DNA of 64,000 nt, from assembly GCF_011378855.1 (NCBI RefSeq), contig NZ_WTLB01000001.1, positions 62,001 through 126,000 on the forward strand. Direction: 5' to 3'. Positions within the stretch are counted from its first letter, which is position 1. Every line of letters starts with the position of its first letter. The stretch is from Pseudoalteromonas sp. Z1A8. Its GTDB lineage: Bacteria > Pseudomonadota > Gammaproteobacteria > Enterobacterales > Alteromonadaceae. Below, piece after piece: positions 30,367-38,215 of the stretch. The notes below the pieces were generated by a model that made no database searches, had not been told where the DNA came from, and saw only the letters and a list, made by a program, of their open reading frames with translations. The translations under genes and the position numbers were made by a program.

Positions 30367-31920
30367 CTATATTTGCTGCATACCAAATTGATTAATTTGC
30401 ACTAATAATTCTTTATTTGTAGGTAATTTATTAAGTAATTTTTGGGTGACTTGCTGGTTGTTATTGACAAGCGCAATGGCCTTTTTAAAATAACTTTCTG
30501 AGTTGCCATACAGTTCGCTTGAGCCTGTAAACCCCATGCCATACATCACATATTGATAGCTTGCTGCTGGAAACACTTCTTGTGAATGATCAAAGTGGTT
30601 ATCGCTTGGTGTATGAAATTCCCAAAGTGATAAGTTATCTTTTAAGCTTTGTGGAATAGTATTTTGATGACAGTGCGCTTGCCAAAATGGGCTGTCGGTT
30701 CGTTTACTCAACATATAATGCAACTTTAAAAAGTCGATTATTCGCTCCCATCGGTAGCTAAATGTACGGTTAAAACGCTGCGCGGTTATATTCATTACAT
30801 GCCTATTGGCCGGAAATTGCTGCGCAACAAAATTGGCTGATATTTCTACCAGTAATAAAGCGGAGGCTTCCAGTGGCTCTAAAAAACCAGCTGAGAGGCC
30901 TACTGCGACACAGTTTTTATGCCAAAATTTTTCACGATGCCCTGGTTCGAAACTAAGCTTTTTAACTTTGTATTCGCTTTGCTGATCTTTATTAATATTT
31001 AAGTAATCAAATAATTGCTGCTTAGCATCTTCATCACTAATGTGTTTACTAGAGTACACATGCCCTATTCCACGGCGTGTTTGTAATCCTATATCCCAAA
31101 TCCAGCCCGATGTTTGTGCTGTAGATAAAGTATGCGAGCATATTGGTTCGTCATCTTTGTATGGCATGTGTATGGCAAGCGCACTATCAGCAAATAATAC
31201 ATCTTTACAAGATTTAAACCCCACCCCTAAGTTCTCACCTAGTAATAACGATTTAAAGCCACTGCAATCGATAAATAGATCCCCAGCTATCTCTATTTTA
31301 TTATTAAGGCTAACGCTTTTAATATCGCCATTTGTGCAATTGTTTACACCGACGACAGTGCCTACAATGTGTTTAACATTAAGATTATCAATGCAGTGGT
31401 TTTTTAAAAATGTAGCGAATAAGCCTGCATCCAAGTGATAAGCATAATTTGCTATTGCACTAAATTCGGGTGTGGTGATTTGTTTGGGAGCTAATCCACT
31501 TTCGCATATTGACTGCTGCGCACTTACATACTGGGCAAAAGGAAGTTTTGGCTCGTTTTTAGTTAGCCAACTAGTAGCTAAGTTATGTTCATACATCCCT
31601 GTTGGTAGTTCAAGCGGGTGATAGTAATAGTCGTCTTCTTCACCTGTAATCCATTTGGCAAACTTGGCGCCTTGTTTAAACGACACATTACACTTTTGAA
31701 TAAACTCACTCTCACGTATTCCCATATCTTTAAGGGTTCTTCGCATAGTAGGCCACGTCCCCTCACCTACTCCCACTGTTGGAATATCAGATGACTCTAT
31801 AAGCGTAATATTTATTTTTTTACTGTGATGCTTTTGTAAATAAGCTGCAATTATTCCTGCACTTAGCCATCCTGCTGTTCCACCGCCAACTATTACTATT
31901 GATTTAATATCATCGTTCAT
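30367..31920 (-). CDS. FAD-dependent tryptophan-halogenase-like protein
   Basis: The 517-residue flavoprotein carries the N-terminal FAD motif VGGGTAGW, the GVGEGTWP segment and the WIWDIG (WxWxI) motif of flavin-dependent halogenases. Despite the name, members located next to TonB receptors and SapC in polysaccharide loci have no demonstrated halogenation of tryptophan. It lies 81 bp after the TonB receptor gene, with an intrinsic terminator in between, and 23 bp before sapC. Its role may be oxidation of an imported compound; this is inference. Confidence 0.87.
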   Translation of the reverse strand: MNDDIKSIVIVGGGTAGWLSAGIIAAYLQKHHSKKINITLIESSDIPTVGVGEGTWPTMRRTLKDMGIRESEFIQKCNVSFKQGAKFAKWITGEEDDYYYHPLELPTGMYEHNLATSWLTKNEPKLPFAQYVSAQQSICESGLAPKQITTPEFSAIANYAYHLDAGLFATFLKNHCIDNLNVKHIVGTVVGVNNCTNGDIKSVSLNNKIEIAGDLFIDCSGFKSLLLGENLGVGFKSCKDVLFADSALAIHMPYKDDEPICSHTLSTAQTSGWIWDIGLQTRRGIGHVYSSKHISDEDAKQQLFDYLNINKDQQSEYKVKKLSFEPGHREKFWHKNCVAVGLSAGFLEPLEASALLLVEISANFVAQQFPANRHVMNITAQRFNRTFSYRWERIIDFLKLHYMLSKRTDSPFWQAHCHQNTIPQSLKDNLSLWEFHTPSDNHFDHSQEVFPAASYQYVMYGMGFTGSSELYGNSESYFKKAIALVNNNQQVTQKLLNKLPTNKELLVQINQFGMQQI

Positions 31921-31944
31921 AGCAACCTCGTTAGTTAAAAGGCA

Positions 31945-31971
31945 AAAACGACAGCGCTGAGCTGTCGTTTT
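31945..31971 (-). terminator. Terminator between TonB receptor and halogenase-like gene
   Basis: An 11-bp perfect stem (AAAACGACAGC / GCTGTCGTTTT) with a five-base loop lies between the receptor stop and the halogenase-like start. In the minus direction it is followed by TTTTTGCC. It could reduce downstream expression relative to the receptor. Confidence 0.75.
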
Positions 31972-32000
31972 GTATTATTTGTCAAAAACTAACTTATCAT

Positions 32001-34772
32001 TTACCATTTAGCACTTAAGCCAATGCTAAAGCGCGGACCATATTGCTCAGCAGATACTAATTGCTCTGTAAAACGACCATGGCGGCGTGTTGTTTCATTA
32101 GTTAAATTAAGTGCATCAAAGCTAACACCCAAGGTGTCGTTAATGGTGTAATTAAAACTAAAATCTAGCTGACCGTACGCCTCTGTAAATGTAGGCTCAG
32201 TTCCCAAAGACAGTAAGAAATCATCGCGCCAGTTATAGGCTAAACGAACTTGGTAATCATCGTTTTCGTAAAAGCCGACCAAATTACCTGAGTCGCTTAG
32301 TCCTGCTAGTGCAATTGTTTGGTCAAAATCATACGGTTTAAACGATTCATCGCTATTAACTATCGTATAATTAGCAACGACGCCAAAGCCTGTATCAGGC
32401 ACCATGTACTGCGCATTTAATTCCCAACCATCTACTTCACGATTTTGAAGATTATCTGGCGTTGCAATATCAAATTTAACAATCGGGTCTGACGCTTGGC
32501 TTAAACATGCTGGGTTAGGTGTATCTGAACTATCAGGACAACCAGGGCGGGGGTTAACACTTGGATCGCGTAACGGCTCGCCATTTACATCATTTAGCGT
32601 ACCTTGCACTACGCCTGCACCAATGAAGTTTTCAACAAACTTTTTAAAGTAACCAACCGATGCATAGCTTCCGTCGTCTCCATACCACTCAACTGAAAAA
32701 TCAAAGTTATCTGACGTAATTGGCAATAAGTTAGGGTTACCTTGCGATGCATTAAACGGTCCTTCAGGACGGGCATTAATGGTAGTTGATGGGAACATAC
32801 CACCAATACCTGCACGGGCTAATGTACGACTATATGAAAAACGAGTTTTAAAGCCGTCATCTAAGTCGGCGCTTATATCAAAGTTTGGTAATATACGTGT
32901 ATAACCACCTTCAAGCTCCTGCGGTGTTGCTGTTGCAGCAAATACAGGGCGAAGTTCTTCAGCATGACGATAGTTAAAAGCAACAACCCCAGGCTTGACT
33001 GAATAACCTGTTACATCGGTGTCTTCGTAGCGCACACCGACATTCATATCAATTGGAATATCGTTAAATTCGGTTTTAAGATCAAATGATACATATATCG
33101 CGAGCGTTTGCTCCTCAACCCCATTTGTAGAAATATTTGGCTCAATAAATAATCCTTCATCTCTGACAATATCTACAAAATCGTTGGCACTGTAACGTGG
33201 AATAAATGGAAATAGCTGATCAGAACCTGAAAACTCATCAGCAAAGTCACCTTGTTCATCAAAGGTTAGCCCTAGGTTGTCTAGGGGAATATCGACAAAT
33301 GAAAACTGCTCAGAAAGATAAGTATCAATTTGGTAATCGGTATACATTACACCAAAATTAATAGCGCTGAGTGCCCCACTCTTCAAATTCTCCCATTGTC
33401 CACTTGCATGATACTGCTTAATGGTATTTTTCATTTCATAGCCACGGCGCTGATATAAATCAGATACGATATTAGCAGGATCGTATGCACCGCCTGGCAA
33501 TGTAGAGTCATCGACAGTAATACTCGGAATATCACCCGAAAAGTTAGCGCCAATTGATTTAACAGAACCCGGTACATTTTTTAAGTTAGCAATCGTTTCG
33601 GCAGTATCTCCATCAGGGTTTGAGTGCGATGTAGAGTTATGAGCGTCAAACGTAAGTTTCAATGAATCGCTGGCTTGCCACGCTAAGTTAAGGCCTAGTG
33701 AATCATTTTCTTTTTTTTCGTAGAGTTCCCACGCCCAAAAATTCAACTCATCATTTGCATTTTTAATATCAACTAACGTACCGTTGGCATCAGTTGTACC
33801 GGTTGGATTATCGAACCAAAATGCCATTTTATTGGTGTTACTAGTTTCTTCGAAGCGCGATAAAGTGTAATCCAGCGTAGCCGTTAAGTTATCACTTGGA
33901 GCATACTGTAAAACCAGCTGCGCATTTTGACGCTCGCGCTTAGTTTCAAATCGCTCCATTTCTGGCGTCCAAGGTACCCAATAAGTACCCGTTGGATTAG
34001 CTGTTGTATCAATTGCACTGCTATCTACTCCTGTGGGGTTAGCGCGATTACGTACCCAGCCTTGCGATGTACCTACGCGCTCTCGGCCACTTTCTCGCTC
34101 TGAATGCGACAGCGCAAGTAAAACACCAAATGTATCGTCTGCAAATGTTTGGCTAACCATTCCCGAAATTTCAGGTGTTAAATTAGAATCTTCAGAGCTG
34201 GTATCTAATATTCCTTTTGCATTAGCAAAGGCTTTAAAACCATCAAAATCAAACGGCTTTGCTGTATTTATATTAATGGTTGCGCCAATCCCTCCGGAGG
34301 CTACATTCGCTTTACCTGTTTTATAAACAGACACACCCGATACACTTTCTGCTGCTATTTCTCTAAAGTTAAAGCTGCGTGAAACACCCGCCTCTTGCAA
34401 TACAGAGGAGTTAGGCATTTGGCGGCCATTTAAGGTGACAAGGTTAAAACCTGGACCAAAACCACGGACACTAACTTGGTTGCCTTCATTGTTTGCACGG
34501 TCGATTGATACACCACTAATACGTTGCAGCGATTCAGCTAGGTTAGTATCTGGTAACTTACCAATATCTTCAGCTGAAATAGCATCTACCACGCCCGATG
34601 AGTCTTGTTTTATTGACGCAGATTTACTTAATGCGCTTCTAATACCAGTTACTTGGATAACTTCAACATCACTTTGTACAGTTGTCTCGTTTTCCTGTGC
34701 GGCATAACTTACAGGAGACGTTATCAGCATTGCTGCGCAAATCGCATTTAATTTAAATTGTGTGTTAGTCAT
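32001..34772 (-). CDS. TonB-dependent receptor (halogenase/SapC cluster)
   Basis: A 923-residue outer-membrane receptor with signal peptide ending near VSYA, a plug domain (VIQVTGIRSALSKS, DIGKLPDTNLAESLQRISGV, VSVRGFGPGFNLVTLNGRQMP) and a barrel with a C-terminal aromatic strand. It belongs to the receptor class commonly found with SapC and halogenase-like genes. A perfect TTGTTAACAA 78 bp upstream places it in the agar regulon, so it probably imports an agar-derived oligosaccharide different from that of the receptor at 3227-6697. Confidence 0.9.
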   Translation of the reverse strand: MTNTQFKLNAICAAMLITSPVSYAAQENETTVQSDVEVIQVTGIRSALSKSASIKQDSSGVVDAISAEDIGKLPDTNLAESLQRISGVSIDRANNEGNQVSVRGFGPGFNLVTLNGRQMPNSSVLQEAGVSRSFNFREIAAESVSGVSVYKTGKANVASGGIGATININTAKPFDFDGFKAFANAKGILDTSSEDSNLTPEISGMVSQTFADDTFGVLLALSHSERESGRERVGTSQGWVRNRANPTGVDSSAIDTTANPTGTYWVPWTPEMERFETKRERQNAQLVLQYAPSDNLTATLDYTLSRFEETSNTNKMAFWFDNPTGTTDANGTLVDIKNANDELNFWAWELYEKKENDSLGLNLAWQASDSLKLTFDAHNSTSHSNPDGDTAETIANLKNVPGSVKSIGANFSGDIPSITVDDSTLPGGAYDPANIVSDLYQRRGYEMKNTIKQYHASGQWENLKSGALSAINFGVMYTDYQIDTYLSEQFSFVDIPLDNLGLTFDEQGDFADEFSGSDQLFPFIPRYSANDFVDIVRDEGLFIEPNISTNGVEEQTLAIYVSFDLKTEFNDIPIDMNVGVRYEDTDVTGYSVKPGVVAFNYRHAEELRPVFAATATPQELEGGYTRILPNFDISADLDDGFKTRFSYSRTLARAGIGGMFPSTTINARPEGPFNASQGNPNLLPITSDNFDFSVEWYGDDGSYASVGYFKKFVENFIGAGVVQGTLNDVNGEPLRDPSVNPRPGCPDSSDTPNPACLSQASDPIVKFDIATPDNLQNREVDGWELNAQYMVPDTGFGVVANYTIVNSDESFKPYDFDQTIALAGLSDSGNLVGFYENDDYQVRLAYNWRDDFLLSLGTEPTFTEAYGQLDFSFNYTINDTLGVSFDALNLTNETTRRHGRFTEQLVSAEQYGPRFSIGLSAKW

Positions 34773-34849
34773 TTTTGCACCTAAATATTGTGTTTATTAC
34801 GTGTAATCGTTGACGGATTATTTACGGGATGCTTATTGTTACCAAAATA

Positions 34850-34859
34850 TTGTTAACAA
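34850..34859. promoter_or_regulatory. Regulon palindrome before second TonB receptor
   Basis: A perfect TTGTTAACAA (ATATTGTTAACAATTA context) 78 bp upstream of the receptor start. Confidence 0.68.
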
Positions 34860-35023
34860 TTAACTTTACAATAAATTAGTTTAGCTAACTAAGTCAAACA
34901 AATTGACCATTTATTTTACAGTTAGCGTTGGTTTTTTATTCGATATTGTAAGCAAGCAGTAAAGTACTGAGACTTATGCATGATTGTTGAGCGGGTTGCT
35001 TCCTACAAAAGCGCCAGTTGGTA

Positions 35024-35791
35024 TTAGCGCTCTAATAACGAGGTTATTTTTTGGGCGGTATTTTTAAGCTCGCTAATTACACTGTGTTTATTAGCGTGAG
35101 TGTTTAGGGTTGAGTCAAAAGAAGAAATGGTCAATGCAGCTATTAAATTTGCATTAGGCTTGCCAATTAAGACACTAAAATCGTGTACTCCGGCGATAAG
35201 TGGATTGCTTTGCATTATGTGCCCTTGCACTTTGATTGTGTTTAGCTCATTTAATAATGCTTTATAGGCGTCTTTACTAGCACTGTAAATTTCATCGTGT
35301 TCGATAAGCATTTGCCGCACTTCGTCATTACTGTTGGCTAAAAGCAGTTTACCCGCGCTTGAGCTACTAAGTGGAAATAAAGCCCCCTCTGCAATACTCA
35401 AATGCATAGGGCTTTTGCTACGCGCTTGCACTACCACCATAGCTTGGCTTTGATAAAGCATACTTAGATGACATGACTGTTCAATATTTACAGCTAGATC
35501 TTCCATATGTGGCAAGGCCGATTTTAGTACATTATCCATTGGTGAAATACTTCGCGATAAATTATACAACTTTAATGACAAATGATATCGACCAGAGGTT
35601 TCAGAGCGAATTAGATAACCGCGCTTTTCAAGCCCAACAAGTACTCTATAGACTTCGTTAGGTGTTTTTAAAATACCAGCCGCTATCTCACTTTGTGTAC
35701 AAGGCCTTTTATTTTTTGCTAAAAATTCTAATATATCCAACCCCTTATCTAAAGCAGGAACTGCATATTTAGTTTTTGATTTATCGTTCAT
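35024..35791 (-). CDS. IclR-family transcriptional regulator
   Basis: A 255-residue regulator with an N-terminal winged helix (residues about 12-75, KGLDILEFLAKNKRPCTQSEIA) and a C-terminal IclR effector domain (SSSSAGKLLLAN, AGVHDFSVLIG). Relatives such as KdgR sense keto-deoxy sugar acids, products made in this pathway. It is transcribed divergently from the PhyH gene, with 235 bp between starts. It could co-regulate the same genes as the GntR protein or only the PhyH/propeller unit; the sequence does not decide. Confidence 0.9.
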   Translation of the reverse strand: MNDKSKTKYAVPALDKGLDILEFLAKNKRPCTQSEIAAGILKTPNEVYRVLVGLEKRGYLIRSETSGRYHLSLKLYNLSRSISPMDNVLKSALPHMEDLAVNIEQSCHLSMLYQSQAMVVVQARSKSPMHLSIAEGALFPLSSSSAGKLLLANSNDEVRQMLIEHDEIYSASKDAYKALLNELNTIKVQGHIMQSNPLIAGVHDFSVLIGKPNANLIAALTISSFDSTLNTHANKHSVISELKNTAQKITSLLER

Positions 35792-35983
35792 TTGTACTTA
35801 TTTATGCCTTTTAAAATTGATAAACAATACGTTTGTTTATATATAAATTTAAAACTTTTTTTTAGTTTGAAATTTTCAATAATAATTTAAAATCAATAAC
35901 TTAATAAAACAAAACCCATTCATATATGAATTCTATATTTTTATATAAATTACGCTTGACCTAAATGCTTAACCGAGCAATCA

Positions 35984-35993
35984 TTGTTAACAA
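35984..35993. promoter_or_regulatory. Regulon palindrome before PhyH gene
   Basis: A perfect TTGTTAACAA (ATTGTTAACAAT) 33 bp upstream of the PhyH start codon. Confidence 0.68.
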
Positions 35994-36026
35994 TATACAA
36001 CTGTAAGAGAAAATGGAAATATATTT

Positions 36027-36800
36027 ATGTCACACACTTATTTAACACCACAACAAATAGCTGATTTTCACCGTGATGGTTATATTATTGTCAAAAATTA
36101 CTACAGCGCTGATGAAATTGAGCTATTACAACAAACTGCTTTTAATGACGATACACTCTATGAGCGAGCATGGGACAAAAAAGACGCCGACGGCGCTGTA
36201 AGTAAAGTCTGTTTATGGCAAAAAACAGGCGACGATTTATACAGTATGTTTTCTCGCGGTCGTCGTTTAATTGAAGTATGCGAAACACTTATTGGCGAAG
36301 AGGTGTACCACACCAGCACTAAAATTATGATGAAAGAACCATTTGTAGGTGGCGCCTGGGAATGGCATCAAGATTTTGGCTACTGGCATCGTGATAACTA
36401 CATGCTTTATCCAAAATCAATTAGCTGTATGGTCGCCATTAATAAAGCGACGCAAGAAAATGGTTGCTTGCAAGTACTTAAAGGCTCACATCATTTGGGA
36501 CGATTAGATCACAGTAAAACGGGTGACCAAAAAGGCGCCTGTTTAGAGTTTGTAGAAGAAGCAATGAAGTACCATGAACTTATCAATGTAGAACTTGAAC
36601 CAGGTGATGTACTGTTTTTCCACTGTAATTTACTGCATAAATCAAATCAAAACCGTGCTGCAGAACCTCGCTGGTCAATGATCAGTGCTTACAATGCGAT
36701 TAGCAACCAACCATTTAAAGAAAACGAAGCTGTTTATTACCCTTTAAATCGCGTTAACGATGATGCTATTTTAAATTTTAAAGCAAAAGAACGCACTTAA
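36027..36800 (+). CDS. PhyH-family Fe(II)/2-oxoglutarate dioxygenase
   Basis: A 257-residue phytanoyl-CoA-dioxygenase-like protein. The iron-binding facial triad is visible as HQD (in WEWHQDFGYWHRD) and a distal His (FFHCNLLHKS), followed by the 2-oxoglutarate-binding Arg in AEPRWSM. No signal peptide, so cytoplasmic. Such enzymes hydroxylate or demethylate small molecules. It has a regulon palindrome at its promoter and a strong terminator behind it, and sits between the IclR gene and a beta-propeller protein. The substrate is not known; oxidative removal of a substituent from an algal sugar would fit the context. Confidence 0.87.
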   Translation: MSHTYLTPQQIADFHRDGYIIVKNYYSADEIELLQQTAFNDDTLYERAWDKKDADGAVSKVCLWQKTGDDLYSMFSRGRRLIEVCETLIGEEVYHTSTKIMMKEPFVGGAWEWHQDFGYWHRDNYMLYPKSISCMVAINKATQENGCLQVLKGSHHLGRLDHSKTGDQKGACLEFVEEAMKYHELINVELEPGDVLFFHCNLLHKSNQNRAAEPRWSMISAYNAISNQPFKENEAVYYPLNRVNDDAILNFKAKERT

Positions 36801-36816
36801 AGTAACCTTCTAGCCT

Positions 36817-36861
36817 AAACCAGCTTATGCATTATAGCCCAATGCATAAGCTGGTTTTTTT
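36817..36861. terminator. Strong intrinsic terminator after PhyH gene
   Basis: A 17-bp perfect stem (left arm 36817-36833, right arm 36841-36857) with a seven-base loop, followed by TTTTAT. It separates PhyH from the propeller gene and shows that the upstream ATG at 36827 of the propeller frame, which lies in the stem, is not a real start. Confidence 0.88.
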
Positions 36862-36877
36862 ATATGGAAAATTCTGT

Positions 36878-37981
36878 ATGTTAACCTCAGAGCAAAAACA
36901 CCTTATACCTCACGCTACTCCTAAAAATGACGAAGACCCGCACGGGAAAATAATTGGCCAAGGTCAATTTAAATACAAAATAGACGCCCACTGGGGGAAG
37001 TTAAACCCAAATAAATACCCTATAGAAAATTGTCATGCGATGGTGATGGACTCACAAGGAAGAATATTTATGATCACCGATAACACGACTAATAATATTT
37101 TAGTTTATAGCCAAAACGGTGAATTACTTGACGCTTTTGGAAGCTCTTTTCCTGGTGGACACGCTATAAAAATTGTAAAAGAAGGCGAGCAAGAATTTTT
37201 ATACGTTGTAGATAGTGGCTGGATTGTTAATCGCCACTGGGATGGTCACAGCACAGAGCAATGGGATAGCCCTACTAACAATGTCATTCCACAGGCTGGC
37301 TTTATTTCCAAAATGACCTTAGATGGCAAACTGATTTACAGTATTGGCCATCCACAAACGTGCGGTGCTTATAAACCCGAGCAACCTTTTCGCCCTACTG
37401 ATATTGCCATTGCCCCCAATGGGGACTTATACGTAACCGACGGTTATGGTAGCGACTTTTTACTGCATTATGATAAACAAGGCCGCTATATAAACCATTG
37501 GGGCGGTCACCATAATGATGACGAAAATTACAATTTACACAACACCCACGGTATTGAAGTAGACTTACGCGATCCATCAAATCCCACATTAATAGTAAGC
37601 TCTCGTTTTGAGCAATGTTTAAAAGTATTTTCGTTTGATGGTAAGTACCTTGATAGAATTAGCGCTAATGGGGCATATATTGGCGGTCCCGTGTTCAAAG
37701 GCGAACTATTTTATGCACCTGTTTGCTGGTCGCATATTGACAATAAAAATGCTGACGACTCTGGCTTTATTAGTATATTTGATAAAAATAACACGCTCAT
37801 AGCTAATTTAGGAGCACCGCAACCCCAGTACAAAAATGGTGAACTACAGCCGATGCAAAGTAACGGGGACATTTTTAATCACGTGCATTGTATTTGCGTA
37901 GATCAAGACGACAACTTATATGTAGGCCAGTGGAACTCCTCTAAAACATACCCAATTAAATTAATAAAACAACCATGCTAA
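36878..37981 (+). CDS. NHL-repeat six-bladed beta-propeller protein
   Basis: About 367 residues without signal peptide. Repeated blade motifs such as VMDSQGRIFMITD, IAIAPNGDLYVTDGYGSDF and VDQDDNLYVGQW indicate an NHL/six-bladed propeller related to peptidyl-hydroxyglycine amidating lyase or lactonase-like proteins. The start at 36878 follows GGA by nine bases; the earlier ATG lies inside a terminator stem. It may be transcribed by read-through from PhyH or from a weak promoter. Function is unknown; a lyase or lactonase acting after the dioxygenase would be a reasonable guess. Confidence 0.8.
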   Translation: MLTSEQKHLIPHATPKNDEDPHGKIIGQGQFKYKIDAHWGKLNPNKYPIENCHAMVMDSQGRIFMITDNTTNNILVYSQNGELLDAFGSSFPGGHAIKIVKEGEQEFLYVVDSGWIVNRHWDGHSTEQWDSPTNNVIPQAGFISKMTLDGKLIYSIGHPQTCGAYKPEQPFRPTDIAIAPNGDLYVTDGYGSDFLLHYDKQGRYINHWGGHHNDDENYNLHNTHGIEVDLRDPSNPTLIVSSRFEQCLKVFSFDGKYLDRISANGAYIGGPVFKGELFYAPVCWSHIDNKNADDSGFISIFDKNNTLIANLGAPQPQYKNGELQPMQSNGDIFNHVHCICVDQDDNLYVGQWNSSKTYPIKLIKQPC

Positions 37982-38149
37982 GTTTAACGCTCTGAGAATA
38001 GTGTTTATTTTTAATAATGAGTACCTTGTACTCATTATAAAGCATAAAACTCACAGGCTTAACAGCAAAAATACACCTAAAGCCATTCCTCGCATATTTA
38101 GTATTAGTTTATTTGTATTGTGTTAGGCAGTTGTAGCGATACAAATAAA

Positions 38150-38190
38150 AAACTGCGAAGCTATCATATAGATAAACCCGCAGTTTGTTT
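38150..38190. terminator. Stem-loop terminator between convergent genes
   Basis: AAACTGCG (38150-38157) pairs with CGCAGTTT (38179-38186) with a 21-base loop. T-rich DNA follows on the plus side and on the minus side. It lies between the propeller gene and the convergent GH86 gene. Confidence 0.55.
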
Positions 38191-38215
38191 ATTACTAAAC
38201 CTTTATTACACGTTT

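Noticed and set aside
36827-36877. Upstream ATG extension of the NHL propeller gene
   Set aside because: The codon lies inside the terminator stem and the added residues do not look like a signal peptide or conserved start; the ATG at 36878 has a better ribosome-binding site.
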